13,543 nucleotides of DNA from the NCBI GenBank assembly GCA_014381385.1, contig JACNLR010000209.1, positions 1 to 13,543 on the forward strand, in the 5' to 3' direction. A program made the position numbers and the translations under genes. Source of the DNA: Planctomycetota bacterium. GTDB taxonomy: Bacteria > Planctomycetota > Phycisphaerae > Phycisphaerales > SM1A02. Positions 5,309 through 13,521 of the stretch are shown in pieces (position 1 is the first letter of the stretch; each line of letters starts with the position of its first letter). The notes beneath the pieces are model-generated. The model saw nothing but the letters and a program-made list of their open reading frames with translations. It did not search any database and was not told the origin of the DNA.

Positions 5309-6165
5309 TTTGGATTATCGGATTCTTCTTTGGGCGTAAACGCTTCTGCGTTTTTCATGGCTTTGCGTACAAGTTCGTAATCCTTTGGCGTTGCTTTTGT
5401 AAAACCGGAACAGCCAAGTTCGCCGATGATTTTAGAATCCACAAGTTCAAGAAGCGAAGCAGTAATTGCATCTTTAATCTTTTGTGGTAAGTCAGCCCGA
5501 GCAACCCATGGCTTTGTGACATTTTCAAATGCGACGACGATTTTTATCTTGTCAGGGTTGCAAAGTTTTTTATATGTCGATGCTTTCACTGCCCCTGCGT
5601 CATGTGTGCCAGTAATAACTGCTTTTGCAACAAGATCGTGACGATGGACAAAATCAAAATCTTTGAGCGTATCTGCAGAAACTCCTGCATCGACCATGAG
5701 CGATTGGGCAAGGTAACGACCAATCGTTGAATTGCTATCTCCAAAAGCAAAAGTTTTGCCTTGTAAATCTTTGATTGCGTTAATGCCACTCTCTTTTTTT
5801 GCGATGATTAAACCGTTGAATCGCTTGAGCCCTTTGCGTAACTCCATTGCAAGTAATTGTATGTTTGGGTTTAACTCCTCTGCAAGAATATAGGAAGCTG
5901 GGCCAAACCGCACAAAGTCAACATCTCCGTTTGCGAGCGCTTTAATGCCAGAGGCATAATCTTCAAAAATAGTAAGGTGAATATCGACTTCTCGTTTTAG
6001 TTGCGTTTCAAGCGTTGCGCTAAGTGCCTCAAGTACCGGAGTGAATTTGCGGTACATAGTTGTCGCTCGGTCAGATGGGTAGACACCAAAATGTAATCGC
6101 AACGGTGTCTCCTGACCGAAGCAGAAATTGCAGCATACGAGGAGAAGAAAAGTAATTCTGTACAT
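5305..6165 (-). CDS. PhnD-like periplasmic substrate-binding protein (phosphate/phosphite/phosphonate family)
   Basis: The 286-residue protein begins with a secretion signal (MYRITFLLLVCCNFCFGQ, cleavage probably near residue 18). The mature part is a type-II periplasmic binding protein of the PhnD/PtxB group: LRLHFGVYPSDRA (22-34), GDVDFVRFGPASYILA (80-95), DLQGKTFAFGDSNSTIGR (133-150) and HDAGAV (188-193). Such proteins deliver phosphonates, phosphite or related oxyanions to ABC importers, or sense them for a two-component system. No permease or ATPase gene for it is in the window. It starts 20 bases after the pntB stop on the same strand and probably belongs to the pntAB transcript. No good Shine-Dalgarno sequence precedes ATG 6165. 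Its stop overlaps the ubiE stop (5305-5308). Confidence 0.88.
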   Translation of the reverse strand: MYRITFLLLVCCNFCFGQETPLRLHFGVYPSDRATTMYRKFTPVLEALSATLETQLKREVDIHLTIFEDYASGIKALANGDVDFVRFGPASYILAEELNPNIQLLAMELRKGLKRFNGLIIAKKESGINAIKDLQGKTFAFGDSNSTIGRYLAQSLMVDAGVSADTLKDFDFVHRHDLVAKAVITGTHDAGAVKASTYKKLCNPDKIKIVVAFENVTKPWVARADLPQKIKDAITASLLELVDSKIIGELGCSGFTKATPKDYELVRKAMKNAEAFTPKEESDNPN

Positions 6166-6185
6166 GCTATTAGGATAGTCGGATT

Positions 6186-7580
6186 TTAAAGGGCTGCAAG
6201 AATTGCATCGACATTTTCTCCCGCATCGCCAAACAACATCGATGTATTCTCATTGAAAAAGAGCGGATTACCAACGCCAGCGTATCCTGTGCCCATGGAA
6301 CGCTTCATGACGATGACATCTTTTGCGTTCCATACTTCAAGTACGGGCATGCCTGCAATTGGACTGTTTGGGTCATCCAGCGCACTTGGGTTTACGATAT
6401 CGTTTGCGCCGATGACCATAACGACATCGGTATCGGAGAAAGTATGATTGATTTCATCGAGTTCAAGGACGATGTCGTAGGGAATGTTTGCCTCTGCTAA
6501 CAAAACGTTCATGTGTCCAGGTAGCCGACCAGCAACTGGATGGATAGCAAATAAGACTTTAGTGCCATTGTCACGAAGTTTCTTTGTGATTTTTGCAACG
6601 GTATGCTGTGCTTGTGCAACAGCCATTCCATACCCCGGAACAATAATGACACTCTTTGCGTTTTTAAGCAACGTTGTCGTAGCGTTAGATTCGATTGAAG
6701 TGACTTCGCCATCTGGAGTATGCAATGGTTCGCCACCACTATCGCCTGTGCCAAATCCACCAAGAATTACACTAACAAGTGAGCGGTTCATACCTTTGCA
6801 CATAAACAAACTCAGAATTAATCCACTTGAGCCAACGAGCGCACCAACAATTATGAGAAGGTTATTACCGAGCATAAAGCCAGCGGCAGCAGCAGCCCAA
6901 CCAGAGTAACTGTTGAGCATGGAAACAACGACGGGCATGTCCGCGCCTCCAATTGCCATGACAAGGTGCACGCCGAGTATGCCTGTGATAACCATAGCAA
7001 TCAACAACGCGGTAGTCGGATTAGCGATGATTCCGTGTGATATGAATTCCATCCCTAGCCAAACTGTTGCAGCGAGTGCGATAAGGTTTAGGAAGTGACG
7101 TGCAGGCAAGAGTAGAGGAGTACCAGAAATCAATCCTTGTAATTTCGCAAATGCAACTACGGAGCCTGTAAATGTAATTGCGCCAATACAAACGCCAACG
7201 TATATTTCAATGTTGTGGATTACTCCAGCAATGCCCTCATGTGGGATTGTGGTTTCATCGAGTTGCAAACTTAAGCCAACAAGAACGGCAGCAGCACCTA
7301 CGAAACTGTGCAAAATTGCTACAAGTTGTGGCATTTCTGTCATCTTGACTCGAGCGGCAAGGAAACCGCCGATGAGCACTGCAGGTAAAATTGCTAGAGC
7401 GAGTGTGCCGTATCCTGTAACTTTGTCGCTCATAGTGATGGCAACAAGTGCTAAGAGCATGCCAATAATTCCATACCAATTGCCTCTGCGCGCAGTAGCT
7501 TGATTAGAAAGTCCGCCGAGGCTCAATATAAAAAGCACAGCAGCAATGATATAACAGATGATGACTACATTATTTGACAT
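6186..7580 (-). CDS. pntB: NAD(P) transhydrogenase subunit beta (PntB)
   Basis: The 464-residue protein matches the length and layout of E. coli PntB (462). About nine membrane segments (residues 5-265) form half of the proton channel, followed by the cytosolic NADP(H)-binding domain III. H91 in AILHSFVG and N223 in VSMLNSYSGW match the E. coli beta-His91 and beta-Asn222 channel residues, and D214 in IGGADMPVV is conserved. Domain III shows PGYGMAVAQAQ (315-325), HPVAGRLPGHMNVLLAEA (347-364) and GANDIVNP (391-398). With PntA it uses the proton gradient to reduce NADP+ with NADH at the inner membrane. ATG 7580 is chosen because MSNNVVIICYIIAA is the normal family N terminus; the frame extends further upstream inside pntA but that part has no family resemblance. 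It lies 4 bases after the pntA stop. Confidence 0.97.
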   Translation of the reverse strand: MSNNVVIICYIIAAVLFILSLGGLSNQATARRGNWYGIIGMLLALVAITMSDKVTGYGTLALAILPAVLIGGFLAARVKMTEMPQLVAILHSFVGAAAVLVGLSLQLDETTIPHEGIAGVIHNIEIYVGVCIGAITFTGSVVAFAKLQGLISGTPLLLPARHFLNLIALAATVWLGMEFISHGIIANPTTALLIAMVITGILGVHLVMAIGGADMPVVVSMLNSYSGWAAAAAGFMLGNNLLIIVGALVGSSGLILSLFMCKGMNRSLVSVILGGFGTGDSGGEPLHTPDGEVTSIESNATTTLLKNAKSVIIVPGYGMAVAQAQHTVAKITKKLRDNGTKVLFAIHPVAGRLPGHMNVLLAEANIPYDIVLELDEINHTFSDTDVVMVIGANDIVNPSALDDPNSPIAGMPVLEVWNAKDVIVMKRSMGTGYAGVGNPLFFNENTSMLFGDAGENVDAILAAL

Positions 7581-7584
7581 AAAT

Positions 7585-9168
7585 TTATTGCCTAAACATC
7601 GCGAGCATACGGTTTGTAACGAGGAACCCTCCAACAACATTGATTGCTGCGAGAAGTATTGCAGCGGCACCAAGGATGACGCTGGTATTAATTTCGGGGC
7701 GTGAGATCTGCAATATGCCACCGATGATAATAATGCCAGAAATTGCATTTGTGACACTCATCAATGGGGTGTGCAGGGCGGGTTTGACGTTCCAAATAAC
7801 TTGCCAACCTACAAAACATGCAAGTACGAAAACCGTAAGTTGACCGATGAACTGCTGCACAAATTCGTCTTTCTCTGGAAGGCTGCTCGCAGCGATATAA
7901 AGACCGATAGCAACAGCAAGGAGAATGGTGTATTTGAGAACAACTCTAATGGGACAACTTTTGTCTTCTTGAGGTACTGTTGCGGGTTGTTTCTTTTCTT
8001 TTTCTGGTCGTTTGCCAGTGTCAACAGAATATTTTGGTCCCGGATTTTTTGGTTTAGGGGGTGGCCACATGACGGTACCGTCTTGGGTCACAAGTGCACC
8101 GCGGATAACTTCGTTTTCAAGGTCGACTTTGTATTGTTCTGCGCCGCCCATCTCATCTAGGAGATGCACAATACCCGCGCTATACAAACGGCTCGAAAGA
8201 GCCGCCATTCGACTTGGCAAATCGGTATAGCCAAGAATAGTTACGCCATGGTGGACGACTTTTTCGTTCGGTTTCGTGAGCGAACAGTTGCCGCCTTGTT
8301 CTGCTGCAAGGTCGACAATGACTGAACCTTCGCGCATGGATTCAACCATGCCTGCAGTGATAAGTTTCGGAGCTTCTTTGCCGGGAATAAGCGCGGTCGT
8401 AACAATGATGTCAACGTCGATTGCTTGTTCGGCGAATAATTTCATCTCCGCTTTAATGAATTCGTCACTCATCGTTTTTGCGTAACCGCCGCCGCCTTCG
8501 CCATCTTCATCTGGGAAATCAAGTTCGAGGAATTCCCCGCCTAAACTTTCAACTTGCTCTCGAACAGCAAGGCGAGTGTCAAAGGCACGTACGATTGCGC
8601 CAAGACCTTTCGCAGCGCCAACTGCTGAAAGCCCAGCAACGCCACCGCCGATGATAAGTACTTTTGCGGGTTCTATTTTTCCAGCGGCCGTAATCTGACC
8701 AGTAAAAAAGTGTGGAAACTCGTTTGCTGCTTCGATAACAGCACGGTAGCCCGCTATGTTTGCCATCGAACTAAGTGCGTCCATTTGTTGGGCGCGTGTA
8801 ATTCTCGGAATACAGTCCATTGCAAGTGCAGTTACATGCTTTGCGCTTACATTTTTGAGAAGGTCATCATTTTTTGCAGGCCAGAAAAATGAGATAAGCG
8901 TTGAGCCTTTTTTCATCAGCGCTACTTCGCTTGAAAGTGGTTCTCGAACTTTAATAACGATATCACTTTTTGCCCAAATTTCTTGGGCTTCCTCTGCAAT
9001 TGTTACGCCGACTTCTTCGTATTTTGCGTCGGAATAATCTGCGTCGTCGCCAGCTGAAGACTGCACAATAATTTCAAAACCCATTTTACGGAGAGCCTCT
9101 GCGCCTCTTGGTACGAGTGCGACTCTTCGTTCATCGGGATAAAGTTCTTTAGGTACACCAATAATCAT
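7585..9168 (-). CDS. pntA: NAD(P) transhydrogenase subunit alpha (PntA), full-length
   Basis: The 527-residue protein is the undivided E. coli-type alpha subunit (510 residues there). The cytosolic domain I (about 1-370), related to alanine dehydrogenase, binds NAD(H): MIIGVPKELYPDERRVALVP at the start; RAQQMDALSS, with Q127, D130 and S133 matching known E. coli NADH-site residues; and the Rossmann loop GGGVAG (174-179), followed by RAFDTR. A Pro/Lys-rich linker (about 369-402) leads to four membrane segments near 407-427, 440-459, 470-488 and 496-516. On the minus strand GGAG (complement of 9176-9179) precedes ATG 9168 by 7 bases and lies partly inside a hairpin. It is first in a pntA-pntB-PhnD-like unit; the divergent neighbour begins at 9247. 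Confidence 0.97.
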   Translation of the reverse strand: MIIGVPKELYPDERRVALVPRGAEALRKMGFEIIVQSSAGDDADYSDAKYEEVGVTIAEEAQEIWAKSDIVIKVREPLSSEVALMKKGSTLISFFWPAKNDDLLKNVSAKHVTALAMDCIPRITRAQQMDALSSMANIAGYRAVIEAANEFPHFFTGQITAAGKIEPAKVLIIGGGVAGLSAVGAAKGLGAIVRAFDTRLAVREQVESLGGEFLELDFPDEDGEGGGGYAKTMSDEFIKAEMKLFAEQAIDVDIIVTTALIPGKEAPKLITAGMVESMREGSVIVDLAAEQGGNCSLTKPNEKVVHHGVTILGYTDLPSRMAALSSRLYSAGIVHLLDEMGGAEQYKVDLENEVIRGALVTQDGTVMWPPPKPKNPGPKYSVDTGKRPEKEKKQPATVPQEDKSCPIRVVLKYTILLAVAIGLYIAASSLPEKDEFVQQFIGQLTVFVLACFVGWQVIWNVKPALHTPLMSVTNAISGIIIIGGILQISRPEINTSVILGAAAILLAAINVVGGFLVTNRMLAMFRQ

Positions 9169-9172
9169 TTTT

Positions 9173-9194
9173 GGGCTCCAAATAGGTAGAGCCC
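9173..9194 (-). promoter_or_regulatory. Leader hairpin covering the pntA ribosome binding site
   Basis: In the pntA message GGGCTC (complement of 9189-9194) can pair perfectly with GAGCCC (complement of 9173-9178) across a 10-base loop. Three of the four GGAG Shine-Dalgarno bases (complement of 9176-9179) fall in or beside the 3' arm, so the hairpin would hide the ribosome binding site. AATGAGG is also repeated twice just upstream in the leader. Confidence 0.45.
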
Positions 9195-9236
9195 CTCATT
9201 CTACCTCATTACGAGCAGTATTGCACTCTGTACAAT

Positions 9237-9241
9237 GGAGG
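9237..9241 (+). promoter_or_regulatory. Ribosome binding site fixing the start of the DUF1801 gene
   Basis: GGAGG lies 5 bases before ATG 9247 and overlaps the earlier in-frame ATG at 9235. This makes 9247 the likely start. TACAAT at 9231-9236 resembles a -10 box but has no convincing -35 and would leave almost no leader. Confidence 0.7.
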
Positions 9242-9246
9242 TTGAG

Positions 9247-9642
9247 ATGGCCCAGAACAAGACCCAAAAGACTAAAAACAGTGTTGCGGCTTTCATTAAG
9301 TCTGTTGAAAAAGGCAGGCAAGCAGACTGTAGAGAAATTGTAAAGATGATGCGTAAAGCAACTGGTTCAATACCTACGATGTGGGGCGAATCGATTATCG
9401 GTTTTGGGGATGTGCATTTAAAATATGCAAGTGGTAGGGAACTTGATTGGTTCAAAATTGGATTTTCGCCGCGTAAAAAAGAAATCTCTCTCTACCTAAC
9501 GTGCAATATCAAGAAATTCGGTAAATATGTAAAGAAACTAGGCCCGCATAGAGCAGGCAAGGGGTGTTTGTATATAAAATCATTACAGGATATTGACATC
9601 AATGTGCTTCAAGAACTTTTTAAATCAAGCGCTCAAACATGA
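9247..9642 (+). CDS. DUF1801 family protein (YdhG-like fold)
   Basis: This 131-residue cytosolic protein has the DUF1801 pattern: a Lys-rich N terminus, a helix with ADCREIVKMMRKATG, then MWGESIIGFGDVHLKYASGRELDWFKIGFSPRKKEISLYL (about 45-84), and the C-terminal LGPHRAGKGCLYIKSLQDIDINVLQELF. The family has a small alpha/beta fold and no established biochemical role; some relatives are loosely linked to iron or stress proteins, which is not informative here. ATG 9247 is chosen from the GGAGG five bases upstream. The DUF5684-like membrane protein gene starts 12 bases after its stop, so the two are probably co-transcribed. The pntA gene diverges from it. Confidence 0.88.
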   Translation: MAQNKTQKTKNSVAAFIKSVEKGRQADCREIVKMMRKATGSIPTMWGESIIGFGDVHLKYASGRELDWFKIGFSPRKKEISLYLTCNIKKFGKYVKKLGPHRAGKGCLYIKSLQDIDINVLQELFKSSAQT

Positions 9643-9654
9643 CAGGAGAGCAAC

Positions 9655-10062
9655 ATGCTTACAACGACAGTGCCAGCAACTACCATAGAGCCAGCATTAA
9701 CAGGTGCAGCAGGCGGCGCTATCGCTGTGGGTATTCTATTTTTACTCGCAATCGGAATCGCACTTGAAGTTTTGATGATGGTTGGTCTTTGGAAGGCTGC
9801 TTCGAAGGCAGGAATATTTGGCCTCTGGGCAATCATCCCGATCGTACAATTGTTTACTTTAGCTCGTATTGCTGGTAAGCCCACATGGTGGGGGCTGCTG
9901 TGCTTGGTTCCCTTTGTGAACTTAGTCATTTTAATCATTTTCTATATTGAAATTTCAAAGAATTTTGGGCGAAGTGTTGGCACAACGCTTGGGCTGGTAT
10001 TTTTGCCCTTCATCTTTTGGCCAATCTTGGGCATAGGTAGTGCAGAATACAAAGCAAATTAA
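9655..10062 (+). CDS. DUF5684-like small integral membrane protein
   Basis: The 135-residue protein has four likely membrane segments near 20-44, 54-71, 78-98 and 109-126. The motifs LWKAASKAGIFGLWAIIPIVQLFTLARIAGKPTWW (45-79), LVPFVNLVILI (84-94), AxFG-like SKNFGRS (101-107), and GLVFLPFIFWPILGIGSAEY (113-132) follow the DUF5684 pattern, a membrane family sometimes found fused to signal peptidase I. Biochemical function is unknown. AGGAG (9644-9648) lies 6 bases before ATG 9655. It is second in a probable two-gene unit with the DUF1801 gene and converges on the MFS exporter gene 24 bases away. Confidence 0.85.
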   Translation: MLTTTVPATTIEPALTGAAGGAIAVGILFLLAIGIALEVLMMVGLWKAASKAGIFGLWAIIPIVQLFTLARIAGKPTWWGLLCLVPFVNLVILIIFYIEISKNFGRSVGTTLGLVFLPFIFWPILGIGSAEYKAN

Positions 10063-10086
10063 CGACCCCGCGGGTAGGTATTAATC

Positions 10087-11448
10087 TTATGTATTGGCGT
10101 TTCCGCTCATTTTTCGTGGAATGATACTAAGTGCTAGAACTGCTGCGAAAAAGCAGACAATACTACCAGTGACATAAGAAGCGCTTGTACCGTCATGAAT
10201 GGTTTGTCCCTTAGAAAAGGATTCAATCACAGCTCCGGCAAGGGTGACACCGATTCCGCCAGTCATGACAACAACAGTAAGCCCAGCACTACTTGCAAGA
10301 CCGATGGCATTTTTTGGCAACGAGATGATGGACCCAACAAGCGCAATAGAAAAACCCCATCCACAACCTGGGCCTGCAATCGCTAACCCGATAAGAATGC
10401 CAGTGTTGTCGTTTTGATTCCAAAGAATATAACCACCCACTCCCTGTAAAAGTAACGAGAGAATCATCGTTCTTTTTTCGCCGATACATGCGATAACACG
10501 CGAGAGGAAGAAACTTGAAATTGCCACGGTGCCACTGAGTGATAAAAAGAACAACCCCGCTTTGAGTGGATCGTAAGAAAATACTTTTTGCAATACGATT
10601 GTGGTTGTAAAAATTGCTAAAGCCCAGAACAAATTTGATAGCGAGCCACACGAGACAAAACCAAGAAAAGTTCTATTTTTAAATAGCGAAATATTAATGA
10701 GCGGGTTCGCAGTGCGTTGCTCCCATTTGACGAATAAACAAAACGAAATTGCTGTGCAAGCGGCAATGATAATGCTCTGTATTGATGTAACACCCCAAAT
10801 GTTTATTTTTGCAATCCACATTGCAAGAGATATGATTCCACCAAGTAAAAACAAGATTCCAAGGTAATCAATTTTTGTAGTCGTCGTAGAATCTTTTGAT
10901 TCGGAAGTCCCAAACAATACCATGCAAAACGCGAACACGGCAATGGGGGCGTTTAGGAAAAAAATCCATGGCCAGCCCAGTGATTCTGTGAGAATTCCTC
11001 CCACTACAGGTCCGATTGCAGCCCCAAGTGCGCCAATGCCGGTTAACAATCCGAGCATTTTTGTCAGTGTATTTGTTGGAGTTGCATCACCAAGAACCGC
11101 GGTTGACAGAGGGTAAATTAAGCCCGCTCCTATGCCCAGTGCAACACGCGCCATAATTATCATTTCAATTGATTTGCATAAGCCAACCCAGATTGAAAAT
11201 AGTCCAAAAAGTATAGTGCCAATGAGTAATAGTTTTTTTCGCCCAAATATATCACCAAGTCTTCCTGCAATTGACATCGTTGCGCAAAAAGAGATTATGT
11301 ATGCAGAGATTACCCAGTCTAAGGAAACAGCGGAAACTGTAAACTGCTTAGCCATATCTGGAAGCGCAACGGCGACAGACCAATAGTCGATATTAACAAC
11401 AATGACGCCAAGGGATACTGCCAGAAGTGTTTTCCATGCGTGGGTCAT
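10087..11448 (-). CDS. MFS exporter of the DHA2 (14-segment, EmrB/QacA-like) family
   Basis: The 453-residue membrane protein has about 14 hydrophobic segments. An N-terminal VNIDYWSVAVALPDMA carries D21 at the position of the DHA2 'LD.TIVNVALP' motif. Motif A is GRLGDIFGRKK (62-72), motif B starts at MARVALGIGAG (99-109), and motif C is GIGALGAAIGPVVGG (137-151), typical of drug/proton antiporters. It probably exports small molecules in exchange for protons across the inner membrane; the substrate is not predictable. No membrane-fusion (EmrA-like) or TetR-type gene is adjacent. On the minus strand AAAGGTG lies just upstream of ATG 11448. A separate ABC exporter gene lies 93 bases upstream on the same strand with a hairpin between them, so the two are probably separately transcribed. 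Confidence 0.92.
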   Translation of the reverse strand: MTHAWKTLLAVSLGVIVVNIDYWSVAVALPDMAKQFTVSAVSLDWVISAYIISFCATMSIAGRLGDIFGRKKLLLIGTILFGLFSIWVGLCKSIEMIIMARVALGIGAGLIYPLSTAVLGDATPTNTLTKMLGLLTGIGALGAAIGPVVGGILTESLGWPWIFFLNAPIAVFAFCMVLFGTSESKDSTTTTKIDYLGILFLLGGIISLAMWIAKINIWGVTSIQSIIIAACTAISFCLFVKWEQRTANPLINISLFKNRTFLGFVSCGSLSNLFWALAIFTTTIVLQKVFSYDPLKAGLFFLSLSGTVAISSFFLSRVIACIGEKRTMILSLLLQGVGGYILWNQNDNTGILIGLAIAGPGCGWGFSIALVGSIISLPKNAIGLASSAGLTVVVMTGGIGVTLAGAVIESFSKGQTIHDGTSASYVTGSIVCFFAAVLALSIIPRKMSGNANT

Positions 11449-11458
11449 TGTTCACCTT

Positions 11459-11483
11459 TCATAGTAACAACAAATCATAGTAA
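11459..11483 (-). repeat. 9-bp direct repeat upstream of the MFS exporter
   Basis: TCATAGTAA occurs at 11459-11467 and 11475-11483, 16 bases apart start to start (TTACTATGA on the coding strand). Each copy holds a TACTAT box that resembles a -10 element. It could be a repeated operator or duplicated promoter element before the exporter gene; chance is not excluded in AT-rich DNA. Confidence 0.45.
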
Positions 11484-11516
11484 TTTTAATTATCCGAGAG
11501 TAACTCAGCACATTTT

Positions 11517-11536
11517 GAGCGGTTTGTTAACCGCTT
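11517..11536 (-). terminator. Hairpin after the ABC exporter gene, possible terminator without a U tract
   Basis: AGCGGTT (11518-11524) and AACCGCT (11529-11535) form a 7-bp stem with a 4-base loop, extendable by one G-T pair. It lies 6 bases beyond the stop of the ABC exporter gene on the minus strand. The bases that follow on that strand (CAAAATG) do not form a U tract, so it may only be a 3' stabilising structure. Confidence 0.45.
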
Positions 11537-11541
11537 GATGT

Positions 11542-13521
11542 TTAAGTTTGGGGGTGGGTTTGAAGGATAACCACGTCGTGATACCGTTCGCTGCGGGCCA
11601 TAAGTTCGTCGTGCGTACCAGACTCTATGATTTGTCCCTTGTCGAGAACAAGAATTTGATTGGCATCACGAATAGTACTCAACCGATGCGCAATGACAAA
11701 ACTCGTTCTGTTTTTGAGTAATGTCGACAAACTGTGTTGAATAAGGCGTTCTGATTCAGTATCAAGATTGCTCGTTGCTTCATCGAGAATGAGAATTGTT
11801 GGGTCAGCAAGCAGTGCCCGTGCTATCGCAATACGCTGGCGTTGCCCACCGCTGAGTTTGACTCCTCGCTCACCTATTTCCGTTTGGTATTTTTGCTTAA
11901 AGTCGTCGATAAAGTCATGCGCTGCAGCTTGTTTTGCAGCAGTTTGAATTTCTTGCGCTGTAGCACCGCGTTTTCCGTAAGCGATGTTGCTTGCGATTGT
12001 GCCCTCAAACAAGAAAATGTCTTGCTCGACAATACCAAGCAACGTTCGATACGAATCTAAATTAATGTCTTGGAGCGACAGACCGTCAAGTAGTATTTTT
12101 CCTGCAGTGCAATTATAAAATGCTGCAACCAAATTGCAAAGGGTCGTCTTGCCAGAGCCACTAGGACCAACAAGTGCTATGGTTTCACCCTCTTTTGCAT
12201 CAAATGAAATGTTGTGGAGAACATCGGTATCTGTACCGGGGTATGCGAAGCAGACATCTTCGAAGGAAACAACCCCACATGTTGAACCACTAGAAACTTT
12301 TTTTCCCCCTAGATGTTCGTCTTGTTCCGTTGGTTCATCGAACAAATCAAGAACTCTGTCGAGGGCAGCAAGTGAGTTTTGCAATTGCGTTGCGCTTTCG
12401 GCGAGCGTTGCAAGTGGACCCATCAGCATCGCTAAGTACGTCAAGAACATGACGAGGTCGCCAGCAGTGATTGCTTGCGATACAGTGATTTCGCCCGCTG
12501 CTATCAGTTCTCTGTCGTGTAAGACCTGCCATCCACCAAACCAAAGCAGGGCAGCAGTTGCAACGGGAATAAGCACTGACCATGCAATGTCGATACCCCT
12601 AGAAAGCCACCAAGCGAGAAGTTCTTTTCGAACAAGCAAATGATTTGAACGAATCCAATTGGAAGCCTCTGTTCGTTGACGAGAAAAACTACGTACAACA
12701 CGCGCTCCTCCAAATGATTCTGTCACCATCGCATCGCAATGTTGGCGCGTTCCGCGGATTGAACGCCAGAGCGGACGAATCCTGCTTATCCATGTTCTGT
12801 GGGTGAAAAAAACTATTGGAAAAAGCACAACAGAAAAGAGCAATAATCGCCAGTCCACAAAAAGCAAAATGAGCAGAATGCCAACAAGCTGGATTATCGC
12901 CCTCCATGGGTTGTAGCAAAGTCCAAACACAAGTTCACCGATTGCGCCTGCATCTTCGCGAACAAGTGAGGCAGCCCCGCCAGATCGGAGTTGGTGTATT
13001 CGGTGCAGCGGCAAGGAGGTCGCATGCATGAATGCTTTGCGCCTCAAGAGCACTTGGATTCGCTTTGTTGTTCTTGTTGCAATCCACCGAGCGCGTACAC
13101 TAAAGCTGAGTGCTATGAGAGCAAGGAGCACCGTGCCAATAGCAATAACAGCGAGAAGCGTCGTTTTATTTGTAAGCGATGGGAAAGTCTGGGTGACTTC
13201 ATGTGGCAGGGCTTGATCACCGAGGATGTTGTCAAAGACAAGTTTAGTTGCGGCAGGCGGGATCAGTCCAACCAACGAGCCGACTGTGAGAAAGCCAAGT
13301 GACCAGAGTATATCTTTGCGATTTTTACCAACTATTGAAAAGAATGCACGCAACAATCCCCCAAATGAGCGTGACCGTTCTGCGATGGCTCTCCCAGTAC
13401 TAATCGAAGCATAGTCGCCGCTTTGTACTGCACCCTTCAATTGCTCCTTGAACAGTCGGTATCTGAATTTACTTGATCGTTGTTCTGCCATTGAGAAGGG
13501 GATTGTATACCATGCACGCAT
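11542..13521 (-). CDS. ABC exporter half-transporter (ABCB/MsbA-like, fused membrane and ATPase domains)
   Basis: The 659-residue protein is a complete half-transporter that should work as a homodimer or with a second half encoded elsewhere. After a basic N-terminal region there are six membrane segments, near 71-95, 121-141, 205-221, 222-240, 312-330 and 350-370. The ATPase domain (about 416-650) has Walker A GPSGSGKT (452-459), Q-loop Q500, signature LSGGQ (556-560), Walker B LILDE with D580 and E581, D-loop SNLD (584-587) and the switch His H612. All catalytic residues are intact. It likely exports lipids, peptides or drugs; the substrate cannot be told. The start ATG 13521 has AAAGGTG just upstream; ATG 13491 (MAEQRS) is an alternative without a Shine-Dalgarno sequence. 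What lies upstream in the transcript is outside the window. Confidence 0.95.
   Translation of the reverse strand: MRAWYTIPFSMAEQRSSKFRYRLFKEQLKGAVQSGDYASISTGRAIAERSRSFGGLLRAFFSIVGKNRKDILWSLGFLTVGSLVGLIPPAATKLVFDNILGDQALPHEVTQTFPSLTNKTTLLAVIAIGTVLLALIALSFSVRARWIATRTTKRIQVLLRRKAFMHATSLPLHRIHQLRSGGAASLVREDAGAIGELVFGLCYNPWRAIIQLVGILLILLFVDWRLLLFSVVLFPIVFFTHRTWISRIRPLWRSIRGTRQHCDAMVTESFGGARVVRSFSRQRTEASNWIRSNHLLVRKELLAWWLSRGIDIAWSVLIPVATAALLWFGGWQVLHDRELIAAGEITVSQAITAGDLVMFLTYLAMLMGPLATLAESATQLQNSLAALDRVLDLFDEPTEQDEHLGGKKVSSGSTCGVVSFEDVCFAYPGTDTDVLHNISFDAKEGETIALVGPSGSGKTTLCNLVAAFYNCTAGKILLDGLSLQDINLDSYRTLLGIVEQDIFLFEGTIASNIAYGKRGATAQEIQTAAKQAAAHDFIDDFKQKYQTEIGERGVKLSGGQRQRIAIARALLADPTILILDEATSNLDTESERLIQHSLSTLLKNRTSFVIAHRLSTIRDANQILVLDKGQIIESGTHDELMARSERYHDVVILQTHPQT

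Noticed and set aside
6484..6909. 141-codon plus-strand open frame inside pntB
   Set aside because: Antisense to a strongly conserved PntB region; Pro/Ser/Thr-rich shadow translation with no family resemblance.
7581..7757. N-terminal extension of the pntB reading frame by 59 codons
   Set aside because: It lies inside the 3' end of pntA, has no resemblance to PntB, and the normal PntB N terminus begins at ATG 7580.
10065..10075. CCCGCGGG palindrome between the convergent DUF5684-like and MFS genes as a terminator
   Set aside because: Only a 4-bp stem with a 3-base loop can form and no T run follows on either strand.
12134..12643. 169-codon plus-strand open frame inside the ABC exporter
   Set aside because: Antisense to a gene with every ABC motif intact; Ser-rich composition of a shadow frame and no translation signal.
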